A stretch of 64,000 nt of DNA. It comes from Bradyrhizobium sp. WBOS07. GTDB lineage: Bacteria > Pseudomonadota > Alphaproteobacteria > Rhizobiales > Xanthobacteraceae. The position numbers and the translations under genes were made by a program. Shown piece by piece: positions 30,549 through 47,763 of the stretch (within the stretch, counting starts at the first letter, position 1; each line of letters starts with the position of its first letter). The stretch lies in contig NZ_CP029008.1 of NCBI RefSeq assembly GCF_024585165.1, forward strand, positions 2,542,001 to 2,606,000, given 5' to 3'. The notes under the pieces were generated by a model. That model was given only the letters and a program-made list of their open reading frames with translations. It was not told the origin of the DNA and searched no databases.

Positions 30549-30783
30549 GTGACGCGTATGTGTCCGCGCGGAACGAGGGGGGAATTAAAGGCGGGCCCGG
30601 GTGAAGTCAAGGACGTTGGCACCCAAAGCCGGAATACTCCCGTCTCGTCACGATCGCGTAGCGAGGCTGCCCCCTCCATGCGCGCGACGTAGTCAATTCG
30701 GGCCCGAATCGTCTACGGCTTCCGTGACTTGTGCGGTTCCCGGGCTCGCGCCTCATGGTCGCCAGGAATCGAGGAGGCCAGAC

Positions 30784-31113
30784 ATGTCCAAGAAGGATTT
30801 GGCTAAGAAGGATACGGCGAAGAAGGCGGCCACTCCCGCCACGATCACGCTCAAGCACCTCGCCGCCGATATCGCCGAGAGCCAGGACCTCTCGAAAAAG
30901 CACGCCGAGGCGGTCCTGACCGACATGGTCGACCTGATCGCCAAGCACCTGCGGAAGGGCGACCGTGTCCGCATCGTCGGGCTCGGCATCCTCCAGGTCC
31001 GCAAGCGCGCCGCCCGCACCGGCCGCAATCCCTCAACCGGCGAGGCGATCCACATCAAGGCCAGCAAGAAGGTCACCTTCCGTCCGGTCAAGGAACTGAA
31101 AGAGGCGATCTGA
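30784..31113 (+). CDS. HU-family DNA-binding protein
   Basis: 109 residues. A Lys/Ala-rich N-terminal extension of about 20 residues precedes a complete HU/IHF fold: the helical dimerisation part (LAADIAESQDLSKKHAEAVL), GDRVRIVGLGILQVRKRAARTGRNP (the DNA-binding beta-arm) and VTFRPVKELKEAI. It bends and compacts DNA. The basic extension is more like histone-tail-bearing HU variants than canonical HupB. The ATG at 30784 is preceded by GGAGG. Confidence 0.92.
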   Translation: MSKKDLAKKDTAKKAATPATITLKHLAADIAESQDLSKKHAEAVLTDMVDLIAKHLRKGDRVRIVGLGILQVRKRAARTGRNPSTGEAIHIKASKKVTFRPVKELKEAI

Positions 31114-31216
31114 GGCAAGGTTTCGTTAGGCCTGATCTCATCTCGATCCAGCCGCGACGCGGCCCGCTTTCTGGTATACCGCCTGTCATCCCCTGACCCC
31201 GGTGGATTGACCAGAA

Positions 31217-32467
31217 ATGTCTTCCCTCACCTTTTCGCATACCGTGACCGAACGCTTCCTGCGCTACGTCACCATCGACACCCAGTCCGATCCGGACTCC
31301 CCCCGCTCACCCTCGACCGAGAAGCAGAAGGATCTCGGCCGCGTGCTCGCTGCCGAGCTGAAAGCGATGGGCGTCGCGGATGCGCATCTCGACGAGTACG
31401 GCTACGTCTACGGCACCATTCCGGCCAACACCGACAAGAAGGTGCCGGTGATCTGCTTCTGCTCGCATATGGACACCTCGCCCGACGTGACCGGCAAGGA
31501 CGTCAAGCCGCAGATCTGGAAGAATTATCGCGGCGGCGACATCGCCCTGCCCGGCGACCCCAGCCAGGTGATCCGCTTCAATGAACATCCGGCGCTGAAG
31601 AACCAGATCGGCAACGACATCATCACCACCGACGGCACGACGCTATTGGGCGCCGACAACAAGGCCGGCGTCGCCGAGATCATGGATGCCGCGCATTTCT
31701 TCATCAACAATCCCGAGGTGAAGCACGGCACCATCAAGATCCTGTTCACGCCGGACGAAGAGATCGGCCGCGGGGTCGACAATGTCGACCTGAACAAGCT
31801 GGGCGCCGATTTCGGCTACACCATGGACGGCGAAAGCGCCGGCTGCGTCGAGGACGAGACCTTCTCGGCCGACGGCGCCACCATCACCATCAACGGCGTC
31901 AGCGCTCATCCCGGCTACGCCAAGGGCAAGATGGAGCACGCCATCAAGATCGTGGCCGCCATCGTCGAGCGGCTGCCTCGCGAGGGCTGCTCGCCGGAGA
32001 CGACCTCGGGCAAGCAGGGCTTTCTGCATCCGATCGGCATCGAGGGCGCGCTGGAGCAGGCGACGCTGTCCTTCATCGTCCGCGACTTCACCGAGGAAGG
32101 GCTGAAGGAGAAGGAGGACCTGCTCGAGACCATCGTCAAGGACGTGATGAAGGACTATCCGCGCTCGACCTACAAATTCGAGGTGAAGGAGCAGTACCGC
32201 AACATGAAGCAGGTGATCGACCGTCACCCGCATGTGCTCGAATACGCCATCGAGGCGATCCGCCGCGCCGGACTTCGTCCGATGCGCACCGCGATCCGCG
32301 GCGGCACCGACGGCTCGCGCCTGTCCTTCATGGGCCTGCCCTGCCCCAACATCTTTGCCGGCGAGCACGCCTTTCACTCCCGGCTCGAATGGGTCAGCCG
32401 GCAGGACATGGAAAAGGCGGTGCAGACCATCGTCCATCTCGCGATGATCTGGGAGGAGAAGGCCTGA
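31217..32467 (+). CDS. pepT: peptidase T (tripeptide aminopeptidase)
   Basis: 416 residues, M20B family di-zinc exopeptidase that removes N-terminal residues from tripeptides in the cytoplasm. Metal and catalytic motifs are SHMDTSPD (His84, Asp86), GADNKAG (about 147) and DEEIGRG (about 181), and the C-terminal RGGTDGSRLSFMGLPCPNIFAG is typical. Length matches the family. It is monocistronic. Confidence 0.95.
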   Translation: MSSLTFSHTVTERFLRYVTIDTQSDPDSPRSPSTEKQKDLGRVLAAELKAMGVADAHLDEYGYVYGTIPANTDKKVPVICFCSHMDTSPDVTGKDVKPQIWKNYRGGDIALPGDPSQVIRFNEHPALKNQIGNDIITTDGTTLLGADNKAGVAEIMDAAHFFINNPEVKHGTIKILFTPDEEIGRGVDNVDLNKLGADFGYTMDGESAGCVEDETFSADGATITINGVSAHPGYAKGKMEHAIKIVAAIVERLPREGCSPETTSGKQGFLHPIGIEGALEQATLSFIVRDFTEEGLKEKEDLLETIVKDVMKDYPRSTYKFEVKEQYRNMKQVIDRHPHVLEYAIEAIRRAGLRPMRTAIRGGTDGSRLSFMGLPCPNIFAGEHAFHSRLEWVSRQDMEKAVQTIVHLAMIWEEKA

Positions 32468-32524
32468 GGCTTCTCGACGGCGTCCGTCATGGCCGGGCTG
32501 GCGCCCGGCCATTGGTTTTCGAGC

Positions 32525-33415
32525 TTACGGCACCGGCATCGCGCGTGGATTGCGATGGAAGCGATTTGAGCTCGCCATCCAGTTCGGCAACGGCTCGCCA
32601 TCGCGGTGCCGTCCGCCGGCAACCGCCGCCGCCCAGGCCACCGCAGCGCCGATCAGGGTCGCGGCGGCGACCGAGAATGCGACGATGATCGAGTTGCGCC
32701 GCGCACGGTTGATCGCCGTCTTCGAGTCCGCGATCAGCGCATCGACGCGCCGTTCGGCGTCGGCGGCCTGCAGCCCCGTCAGACCAGCAACCTGTTGTAT
32801 CAAGTAGGTCCGGTCATCGGTGCTGACGCCGCTGTGGCTGGACGAGGTCATCAGAATGCGTCCCGCTTCGGCACGCGCCTCCCTCAGGTCGATGTTCGGC
32901 GCGCGGCGGGGTGCGCGGAACAGCTTATCGAGCTCATAGCTCAGCAGAGGCTCGGCTGCGGACATATTGCTGGCCGAGCTTCGCATCGGCGAGCGGTCGA
33001 GCGCAGCAGCGCCGAGAAGCGCAAGCAGAGCCGCGCCGGCCAGCACGGCCAGGGCCCAGGAGGTGAGCCCGTGCAGGCCGTCCCGCCGCTCGCCATCATC
33101 CTCGATCGTTGCCAGCGCAGGCGCCGGTCGGGTGGTCCGGCCCGCGATGTAGCCGCCGAAGCCGAAGCTGACGATTGCCTGGATGATCAAGTAGAGCCCG
33201 GAGAGCAGCGCCAGCGCGGCCGACGCGTCGCGCCAGGTCGGCGAGGCCGAACTAACCCCCAAGCCGACCGCGACACCAAATCCGACCAGGATGAACGACA
33301 TTGCGCCGGCGGCGAGAGCACCCGCGAACACCGAGCTCCACTGGATGGTTCGGGGAGCTTCGCCCTCCAGGCCGCCTTCGATGATTTCTTCCCGCATGAG
33401 CGTTTCAACCGTCAT
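32525..33415 (-). CDS. hypothetical multi-pass membrane protein
   Basis: 296 residues. Three hydrophobic helices in the first half (about 26-52, 63-85 and 118-138), a roughly 90-residue polar helical domain, then one C-terminal helix (about 240-265). The Gly/Ala-rich FAGALAAGAMSFILVGFGVAVGLG type of helix recurs in a rhizobial family of unknown function. The start at 33415 lies 10 bases after a 24-residue micro-protein gene on the same strand, so the two are likely co-transcribed. Confidence 0.75.
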   Translation of the reverse strand: MTVETLMREEIIEGGLEGEAPRTIQWSSVFAGALAAGAMSFILVGFGVAVGLGVSSASPTWRDASAALALLSGLYLIIQAIVSFGFGGYIAGRTTRPAPALATIEDDGERRDGLHGLTSWALAVLAGAALLALLGAAALDRSPMRSSASNMSAAEPLLSYELDKLFRAPRRAPNIDLREARAEAGRILMTSSSHSGVSTDDRTYLIQQVAGLTGLQAADAERRVDALIADSKTAINRARRNSIIVAFSVAAATLIGAAVAWAAAVAGGRHRDGEPLPNWMASSNRFHRNPRAMPVP

Positions 33416-33425
33416 TGCGGCTCTC

Positions 33426-33500
33426 TCAGCGCAGGCCGAAGAACGACAGGATCGCCATGATGACGACGATCAAGCCGATCAGATAAATCAGTCCGTCCAT
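33426..33500 (-). CDS. 24-residue single-helix membrane micro-protein
   Basis: 24 residues, MDGLIYLIGLIVVIMAILS plus FFGLR: almost entirely one transmembrane helix with a short charged tail. The ATG at 33500 has an excellent ribosome-binding sequence (GAGGAGG) about 8 bases upstream. Small proteins of this type occur repeatedly in Bradyrhizobium. It may be a regulator or partner of the membrane protein encoded just downstream. Confidence 0.7.
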   Translation of the reverse strand: MDGLIYLIGLIVVIMAILSFFGLR

Positions 33501-33634
33501 TGTCCGTCCTCCTCAGTTTCTTCTGACCGCTAATCGCGGCGTATGAGGAACGTTCCAAATTAGACAGATCGGCGGAACGAATGGGCGAGATCCGAATTGA
33601 GTGCTGGAGTCCCGAGGATGAAGATTGTGAGCAC

Positions 33635-33666
33635 AAGGCCTCAGTCGGCGAGTCCGGCTGGGGCCT
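33635..33666. terminator. hairpin in the gap before the 33769 gene
   Basis: AAGGCCTCAG pairs with CTGGGGCCTT (one G-T pair) around a GC-rich loop, followed by TTT on the plus strand. It lies upstream of both divergent genes, so it may be an attenuator or insulator rather than a simple gene-end terminator. Confidence 0.45.
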
Positions 33667-33768
33667 TTCCGCGTCTGAGACCCCCGCCTCCTGTCCTATG
33701 TTAACGACGCCGGCCTTTAGATCATCAAAGATGCTATCGGGGCGGAGCCTGTAGATCGGGAGAGGCCC

Positions 33769-34011
33769 GTGGACCGCAGAACGGCGTGCCTGCACCAGGC
33801 GGACGCATTCCGGGAGAAGGCCCTTGCCGATCCCGAGCACCACGACCAATGGATCGACGAGGCCATCAAGTGGCTGGAACGAGCAATGGAGGCCAGTTGT
33901 CGCGCCGCGATCACCGTGGAGGCCGACGAGGGCAGCCACGCTCCGGAGGCGAACCGCACGCCTCTCATCGAAACCGTGGCCTCCCACCGCCGCATCATCG
34001 CCCGCCAGTAA
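33769..34011 (+). CDS. hypothetical small helical protein
   Basis: 80 residues, hydrophilic, with a helical HxxQWIDEAIKWLERAMEA segment. GTG start with GGGAGAGG upstream. Composition and codon use look coding. No domain recognised and no clear partner. Confidence 0.55.
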   Translation: MDRRTACLHQADAFREKALADPEHHDQWIDEAIKWLERAMEASCRAAITVEADEGSHAPEANRTPLIETVASHRRIIARQ

Positions 34012-34131
34012 GAGGCGATCACGACGGACGCGCCGCTGCGGCAATTGTTCCAGGGACGTAACAATGTTGCGGGTCGACACTGTTCCGGCCGCCATGCTAG
34101 GCCGGGCATCGACCGCAACGAGAGTGACGTC

Positions 34132-34494
34132 GTGCTCGCCAACCGCCAGCCCTCAGGAACCTGCCGCCCGCGCCATTGGCGCGGAGTGCTGTCCGTGCTG
34201 ATCGCGGTGATCTATCTGCTCGCGGGCGCGCTGCACGGCTCGCACGATATCGACGTCACCACGCCCGGGGGCGGCTCGGAGATCGCCGCGGTGCTGGACG
34301 GCCCCTCGGACCATGGCGACGACAGGGCCATCGCCGGACATCATTGCCATGGCTGCTTCTCGCTGACGGTCACCCAGCCGGTGCCATCGGCGGCATTGGT
34401 CGCGCCTGCGCCGGCAACACGCCCGCAACATGCCTCCCGGCTCGCCGGCATTATCCCCGAGACAGATTCTCCGCCTCCCAAACACATTGCCTGA
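34132..34494 (+). CDS. small His/Cys-rich exported protein preceding czcCBA
   Basis: 120 residues from the GTG at 34132. One hydrophobic helix (about 15-32) is followed by a periplasmic tail with a GHHCHGC cluster and further His residues, suited to binding metal ions. Small proteins of this kind often open heavy-metal RND operons (CzcI-like position), but I cannot assign homology by eye. The start is uncertain; the open frame runs back to 34045. Confidence 0.55.
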   Translation: MLANRQPSGTCRPRHWRGVLSVLIAVIYLLAGALHGSHDIDVTTPGGGSEIAAVLDGPSDHGDDRAIAGHHCHGCFSLTVTQPVPSAALVAPAPATRPQHASRLAGIIPETDSPPPKHIA

Positions 34495-34549
34495 ACGGAT
34501 TGGTCGGGCGTTCCGCGCCCATTGAGTTCATCCTTCACAGGTCGGTTTC

Positions 34550-35823
34550 ATGTTTCGCAGGGGAACGGCTGCGCGCCTGGCGTGCGCGGCAGCGTGCCTG
34601 ATTGCCGGAGGGGCGCTTGCGCCGCCGGCGCAGGCCCAGACTTTGACGATGCGCAGCGCACTGTCGCGCGCGCTGGCCGCGAGCCCGCGGCTGACGGCGG
34701 CGGAGCGCGACGTTGGCATCGCCACGGGCCAGCGCATCCAGGCCGGCGCGCTGCTCAATCCAGAGCTGTCCTACGAACAGGACGATTCACTCGGCTCGGG
34801 CAAATATCGCGGGACGCGATCGGCCGAGACCACGCTGCAGATCAGCCAGGCCTTCGAGCTGTTCGGCAAGCGCGACGCGCGGATCGCGGCCGGAGCGGCC
34901 GGTGTCGAAGTCGCGGCGATCCAGCGCAAGGCCGTCAGGCTCGAGGTGCTGTCGGAAACCGCGATCGCCTTCCTCAGCGTGCTCGGCGCGCAGCGCCGCA
35001 TCCAGATCCTCGACGAGCAGATCGCCGCCATCGACCGGCTGACCCCGCTGCTGCGCCGCCGCGTCGAGGCCGGGGCCTCCTCACCGGCCGAGACCGGCCG
35101 CGCCGAGGTCGCCTCCGCCCTGGTGAAGGCCGACCGCGAACGCTTCAAGGCGACGCTGGCCAGCGCCCGGCGCGAGCTTGCGGTGCTGATGGGCGATCCC
35201 GCCACGCAATTCGGCGAGGTCTCCGGCCGGCTCGACACCATGGGCAAGCCGCCGACGTTCCAATCCGTCGTCGCCGCGATCGACGCCAATCCGCAGCTGG
35301 TGCGCTGGACAGCGGTCTTTGCCCAGCGCAACGCCGAGCTCTTGCTGGCGCGGCTCAAGCCCTATCCGGACGTGCGGATCGCGGCCGGCTGGCGTCATTT
35401 CAACGAAACCAATGACGATGCCGTGCGCTTCACGCTTTCGGTGCCCATTCCCGTGTTCGACCGCAACCAGGGCAACATCCTCTCGGCGCAGGAGAGCCTC
35501 GCCAAGACCAAGGCCGAGCGCGAGGCCAACCGCAACACGCTGATCGTGATCGCCGGGCGGGCCTACGACTCGCTGCAGGGCTCCCTGCGCGAGCTCGCGG
35601 TGCTGCGCGAGATCGCCATTCCAAAGGCGGTTGAGGCGTCCGAGGCGATCTCGCAAGGCTACGGCCAGGGCCGCTTCACCCTGCTCGAGGTGCTCGACGC
35701 CCAGGCCAGCGTCACCCAGGCGCGGCTGCGCGAGCAGGAGGCGCTGCAGAATTTTCATGTAGGGGTGGCGACCATCGAAGGCCTCGTCGGCAATCCCTTT
35801 ACGCTGGCGCGGGAGAGCGCACG

Positions 35824-35827
<4 letters not shown>
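34550..35827 (+). CDS. czcC: TolC-family outer-membrane efflux protein of a metal RND system
   Basis: 425 residues. Signal peptide ending APPAQAQ (about residue 30), then two OEP repeats of long coiled helices (ALSRALAASPRLTAAERD..., LFGKRDARIAAG...). It forms the outer-membrane channel of a tripartite heavy-metal pump. It overlaps the next gene by four bases (ATGA), so it belongs to a czcCBA-type operon. Confidence 0.9.
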
Positions 35828-41000
<5,173 letters not shown>

Positions 41001-41067
41001 GCCATTGCGCTGCCCGCGCCAATTCCCGCGTGCGAAGGAACGACACCGATGGCGCGAAGGACGTCGG

Positions 41068-42105
41068 CTATGTCACCGCATCGGGGCGCTGTCCGCCGGC
41101 GACGACACCGCTGGTCCTCGAGCGCTGCGCCAGCCAGCGCGCCGCCCAGCGATTGATCGGGCGCTCGAAGCACATCCAGGACGCAGACGCGATGGCGAGG
41201 AGAAGCGCGAGCAGAATCCAGCGCCACATCTCGCCGGTGCCAGGGTCGAGCTGCTTTCGCAGCGCCAGCCAGGGCAGGATCAAGAACAATGGCCAGTGCC
41301 AGATGTAGAGGCCATAAGAGATGTCGCCAAGCTTGACGCCGAGGCGCGGCGCAGCCGGCAAGAGCGCAAGCCCGGCAACGGCGAGCCAGCATGCGACCGG
41401 TGTCATCCATGACGACAAGGGCAGCCCGAATGCGTAAACCCAGATCGCGAGCGTCAGCAATGCCAGACTGGAGCGCCAGCTAGGCTGAAGCCGCGAAACC
41501 GTCATGTAGGCGAACACCCCTGCGGCAAAGTCGGCGTAGTGATCGTCACCGAAACGCGAGATCTGCGGAGGCTGTGGCGCTATTTCGGTTCCGATGGCAG
41601 CAGCCGCAATGCACCAGAGCAACAACAGCCTGACGCCGCCGATAGGGATGAGGATGGCGGAGACGATGTAGAAAATGACTTCGTATTCGAGTGTCCAGCC
41701 CACCGCATTCATCGGTGTCTGTTGCGGGATGATCAGGAGCGACTTCAACACCCGGCCGAACTCGATCTCATGCGGCGGGGCACCAATGCTGCGGCTGAAG
41801 AGCACGATCATGACGAGCGTGGCCAGGGCATTGAGAGGATAGATCCGGAAGAATCGTTTGGCGAGGAAGCTGGTGGGCGTATAGCCCGGCGCCTTCGAGA
41901 CGTAGCAAACGATGAAACCGGAAATCGCAAAGAAGAGATCGACGCCGGCCGCACCGCGATCGGCCAAGAACCGCCATGTATAGAGCCCGGCGGGATCAAA
42001 GTATTTCAGCGCGAGATGCGTATGGAAGTAAAAGACCGCCAGGGCGGCGAATGCGCGCCCGAGCTGGATGCCTGGCAGCCGCCCATGAAGCTGATGATCG
42101 GACAT
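41068..42105 (-). CDS. acyltransferase-3 family membrane protein
   Basis: 345 residues with about ten transmembrane helices. The first helix contains the RAFAALAVFYFHTH His motif, followed by GVDLFFAISGFIVCYVS and KRFFRIYPL, all hallmarks of the OafA/NodX-type acyltransferase-3 family that O-acylates surface glycans. The target sugar is unknown. It stands between the CDF gene (convergent) and a methyltransferase. Confidence 0.88.
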   Translation of the reverse strand: MSDHQLHGRLPGIQLGRAFAALAVFYFHTHLALKYFDPAGLYTWRFLADRGAAGVDLFFAISGFIVCYVSKAPGYTPTSFLAKRFFRIYPLNALATLVMIVLFSRSIGAPPHEIEFGRVLKSLLIIPQQTPMNAVGWTLEYEVIFYIVSAILIPIGGVRLLLLWCIAAAAIGTEIAPQPPQISRFGDDHYADFAAGVFAYMTVSRLQPSWRSSLALLTLAIWVYAFGLPLSSWMTPVACWLAVAGLALLPAAPRLGVKLGDISYGLYIWHWPLFLILPWLALRKQLDPGTGEMWRWILLALLLAIASASWMCFERPINRWAARWLAQRSRTSGVVAGGQRPDAVT

Positions 42106-42231
42106 TTGAGGCTGCGCTTAGCAGAATGCACGGTCTGGCACAACCACACCGCTTTCACCTCTGATCGCGCAATTCAGCTCATTCTCCTCGCCCGTCCGTC
42201 ACGATCATAGATCGGCACCGCCGCGGCAGCC

Positions 42232-43089
42232 TCACCCCGCCTTTGCCGTCACGATCCAGATCGCGCCCTGCAGCTCAACGCGCTGCCCCTTCAGGAACGG
42301 CGCGAGCGCCTCGCGGATCGAAGCCTTGGCAGCCTCATATGTCTCGGGCGGATGGCCCTGCAGGGCACGGCTGGCCGGGCCGATCTGCAACGCGCCGTCG
42401 ACCGCCGCATCGAGGCCGCCGCCGATCGCAACATCCATCGGCAGATTGTGCGGCTCCATCGCCGCGTCGACGAAGCCGGCCGCTTTGAGGATTCGCATCA
42501 CGCGCTCCTCCGAGGCGAAGGCGAACGGGCCGGGCTCCTCCGGCCCGACCGGCGGCATCTTCGGCACGTGCTTGTAGACCGCCATCAGCGGCGCCATCAT
42601 CCAGGGATTCTCCTTCGGCTCGCGCCAGCAGGCGAAGGCGAGCCGGCCGGACGGCTTCAGCGCTCGGCGGAGGTTGGTGAAGGACGCAACGGGATCGGCG
42701 AAGAACATCACGCCGAAGCGTGAGGCGAGCAGATCGAAGCTGGCCGGCTCGAACGGATGGACCGTCGCATCCGCCAGCACGAAATCGAGCGGCAGGCCTT
42801 TTGGTGCCAGCGCACGCGCCTGCGACAGCATCGGCTCGGACACGTCGAGGCCGAGCGCGAATCCGTCAGGCGCAACGGCTTTGGCGAACGCGAACGTCGT
42901 CGCGCCGGAGCCGCAGCCGACGTCGAGGACGCGCTCACCCGGCTTGGGCCGGGCGCGGTCGATCAGCACGTCGGCAATGGGTCCGAGCAGGTTTTCCTGG
43001 GCTGCGTGGCGATCGGCCCAGCGCTGCCCGCTCGGGCCGTTCCAATAGGCGATCTGGTCGGCGTTTTGCTCGTGGCCAGGCTGTTGCAT
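42232..43089 (-). CDS. class I SAM-dependent methyltransferase (UbiE-like)
   Basis: 285 residues. Motif I VLDVGCGSGATTFAFA (about 53-68), LGLDVSEPML and the ASFDLLASRFGVMFF motif are well preserved. The substrate is unknown; the general form is that of small-molecule methyltransferases. The ATG at 43089 has GAGGGAGAA upstream; the longer open frame is not supported. It is divergent from the acyltransferase at 43296. Confidence 0.88.
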   Translation of the reverse strand: MQQPGHEQNADQIAYWNGPSGQRWADRHAAQENLLGPIADVLIDRARPKPGERVLDVGCGSGATTFAFAKAVAPDGFALGLDVSEPMLSQARALAPKGLPLDFVLADATVHPFEPASFDLLASRFGVMFFADPVASFTNLRRALKPSGRLAFACWREPKENPWMMAPLMAVYKHVPKMPPVGPEEPGPFAFASEERVMRILKAAGFVDAAMEPHNLPMDVAIGGGLDAAVDGALQIGPASRALQGHPPETYEAAKASIREALAPFLKGQRVELQGAIWIVTAKAG

Positions 43090-43295
43090 TGCATTCTCCC
43101 TCGGAGCGCCGGTCGTCCGCCAAACCAGAAGACGCATATCCGCATGCAGTTGCCGGACGCAAGACCAATTCCGGCGAGACGATCTAAGTGCCGCCGCCGT
43201 CGCGCGCAGTCGGCACCGGACCGGCGCGAGCACGGGGTCCAGAGTTGACACAATGGGAAGCCACTGTTCTAACTTTGGAAACCTGAGGAAACCCT

Positions 43296-44381
43296 TTGAA
43301 ATCCGAACGATCGGTCGGCATCGATTGCCTGCGCGCCATCTCCATCATCTGGGTGCTGCTCTACCATTTTGTCCCGCTGCAGGCTTTCAACCGGGGCACG
43401 TTCGGCGTGCTGCTGTTCTTCATCATCAGCGGCTATTGCATCGCGTTCAGCGCCGAGACATCGCAAACGGCCTGGCACTTCTATGCCAAGCGGCTCGGCC
43501 GCCTGCTTCCCGCGCTGATCGTCTGCGGCTTCCTGACGACGCTGTTCAAGTTTCTGGCGCCCGAGCTGGTCGAGCCCGGCCGCGGGCTGAAATGGATCCA
43601 CTACGTCTATACGCTGATCGCGCTTCCGACGCTCAACGTCCTGCAGGTGAACTATAACCTGCCCGACGGTGCCTATTGGTCGTTGCAGATCGAGTTTCAA
43701 TTCTACTTCTTCTGCTTCCTGATGATGGTGCTGGGGCTCAAGCAGCGGCTGCTGGCACTGCTGTGCGCGGTGACCATCTTCCGGACGGTGACCACCAGCA
43801 CGGACTATTACACCTCCAACGACTTCTTTCCGTTCTTCATCGCCGGCATGAGCGTGGCTGCCCTCGTCAGGGGACGCACCAGGGAGGCGATCGCGGGCAT
43901 CGTCGTGGCGTTCTCGGTGGAGCTCTATCACCTGAAGATGGGCGTCAAGCAGCCGTCCGCCCAGATCGAGCTGTACCGGTCGCTGCTGCTGTGGTTTGGC
44001 ACGGCCGCCGTCTATCTTGCCGCGCGGTATGACCACCTTCTGCCACGGTGGTCGAGCGCCCTCGCCTTCATCGGCGTCATCAGCTATCCGCTCTATCTGA
44101 TTCATCAGGACGTCGGGATGATGATCCTGCACTGGGCGCAAGTGGGCCGTGACTCCGCGGGCGACATGCTGATCCGCGCGTTCGTGCTTCCCGCATTCCT
44201 CGCTGCCGTCGCCTGGCTGGTCTACGCGCTGGTCGAAAAACCCACCATCAAGCCGCTGACCCGTTTCCTGACCGATCCGATCGGCTGGCTTCGGCAATGG
44301 CAGCCGGCAATGGCACGAGGCGGATACAAGGCCACAGAGCGCAGCGGCGACGTCGCGCGCCAGGATTTGCCGATCGGGTGA
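43296..44381 (+). CDS. acyltransferase-3 family membrane protein
   Basis: 361 residues with about ten helices. IDCLRAISIIWVLLYHF carries the catalytic-region His, and VLLFFIISGYCIAFSA and KRLGRLLPAL follow; this is an OafA-like glycan O-acyltransferase. TTG start with TGAGGAAA upstream. It is a second acyltransferase-3 within 2.3 kb but is diverged from the one at 41068, so it is not a recent duplication. Confidence 0.85.
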   Translation: MKSERSVGIDCLRAISIIWVLLYHFVPLQAFNRGTFGVLLFFIISGYCIAFSAETSQTAWHFYAKRLGRLLPALIVCGFLTTLFKFLAPELVEPGRGLKWIHYVYTLIALPTLNVLQVNYNLPDGAYWSLQIEFQFYFFCFLMMVLGLKQRLLALLCAVTIFRTVTTSTDYYTSNDFFPFFIAGMSVAALVRGRTREAIAGIVVAFSVELYHLKMGVKQPSAQIELYRSLLLWFGTAAVYLAARYDHLLPRWSSALAFIGVISYPLYLIHQDVGMMILHWAQVGRDSAGDMLIRAFVLPAFLAAVAWLVYALVEKPTIKPLTRFLTDPIGWLRQWQPAMARGGYKATERSGDVARQDLPIG

Positions 44382-44403
44382 CCCGACGCAACGGGATGAA
44401 TGC

Positions 44404-44480
44404 TGGTGGGCGGTCACGGATTCGAACCGCGGACCCTCTCGGTGTAAACGAGATGCTCTAACCAGCTGAGCTAACCGCCC
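44404..44480 (-). tRNA. tRNA-Val (TAC)
   Basis: 77 bases with an encoded CCA. The acceptor GGGCGGT/ACCGCCC is perfect, and the anticodon stem TCTCG/CGAGA encloses loop TTTACAC, giving anticodon TAC. The T-arm is standard. Confidence 0.97.
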
Positions 44481-44539
44481 TCGCCGCCTCTTTAGCCTCC
44501 CAGGCCCCGGACGGGCAAGCGCGGAACGTCATTCCAGGC

Positions 44540-44944
44540 TCAATCCTGCGGCCGCCCCGGCAGCAGCGGCACCGCGTCGATCCACACCGCGGCCGACTGG
44601 CACCAGATCTGCCGGACCGGGCGCAGCTGGTCGCGCTGGCGGATCGAGCCCCAGCGGATGCCCCAATCGTCGGCCTGGTCGCCCTCACCGCTGGTGAACA
44701 GCGGGGAACCGCAATCGGCGCAGAAGTGCTGGAAGCGCATCCGGCCGTTGTCGCCGCGCTTGCCGTAGATTTTTGGCGTGCCGCGGGTCAGGCGGACGTC
44801 GGCCCCCGCACAGATGGCGGTCACGCGGAACGGCGAGCCGGTCAGGGTCTGGCAATCGGTGCAATTGCAAACCGATACGGCTTCGGGGTCGATCTCGGCT
44901 TGATAGGCGATCTTGCCGCAATGGCATTGCCCGTCGATCTGCAT
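44540..44944 (-). CDS. GFA-family (CENP-V/GFA) zinc protein
   Basis: 134 residues. The zinc ligands typical of the glutathione-dependent formaldehyde-activating (Mss4-like) fold are visible: C7/C9, C26/C28/C31 and C75/C78 (GQCHCG, CNCTDC, FCADCG). The family is broad and most members have no proven GSH activity. The ATG at 44944 has a purine-rich GGAGAGAGGGG upstream. Confidence 0.85.
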   Translation of the reverse strand: MQIDGQCHCGKIAYQAEIDPEAVSVCNCTDCQTLTGSPFRVTAICAGADVRLTRGTPKIYGKRGDNGRMRFQHFCADCGSPLFTSGEGDQADDWGIRWGSIRQRDQLRPVRQIWCQSAAVWIDAVPLLPGRPQD

Positions 44945-44969
44945 CGCCCCTCTCTCCTTGCCCCAAATA

Positions 44970-44995
44970 AAAACGGCGCCCGAAGGCGCCGTTTT
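44970..44995. terminator. lon: rho-independent terminator after lon
   Basis: An 11-bp stem, AAAACGGCGCC / GGCGCCGTTTT, with a CGAA loop, lies 22 bases beyond the lon stop. On the minus strand the stem is followed by TTTATTTG. Confidence 0.85.
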
Positions 44996-45017
44996 ATCAT
45001 CTTTTCGAGCCACACAC

Positions 45018-47441
<2,424 letters not shown>

Positions 47442-47610
47442 GGCCTTTTCCTTTTGCTTTGCCCCCTTGCACGCAGCCCGCCATGCCTATGCGCAACCGC
47501 CACAAGGTGCCGAGGTGATCCGCAAGGCCGGTCGGTCCTGTTACGAGTTGGACCGGCTCGCCGGATCGGAACTGAGGCGAATCTGGAAGAGAATTTTCGC
47601 TCGCCGCCGA

Positions 47611-47643
47611 CATTAGGTGGCTATCGACCCGGGGGGTGTCAAG
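47611..47643 (-). promoter_or_regulatory. lon: possible lon promoter (CTTGAC -35)
   Basis: Reading leftwards, CTTGACA (47637-47643) gives a perfect TTGACA -35, followed by a poorly matching CACCTAAT region near 47611-47620. It could serve a housekeeping or heat-shock sigma; the -10 is weak, so confidence is low. It is about 170 bases from the lon start. Confidence 0.35.
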
Positions 47644-47700
47644 TCATTGAAAAACGCGCGCCATCAGGCGCTTACGCAACGCGGTAAGCGACGCAACACC

Positions 47701-47726
47701 GGCTGCGGAGATATTCTTCCGCAGCC
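47701..47726. terminator. clpX: hairpin after clpX
   Basis: GGCTGCGGA pairs with TCCGCAGCC around an 8-base loop, 38 bases beyond the clpX stop. There is no long T-run, so termination may be partial. The 322-base gap to lon otherwise holds only the possible lon promoter. Confidence 0.5.
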
Positions 47727-47763
47727 CGACTTGAGGAGACGATTGGAGCGTTCAACGCCTAGA

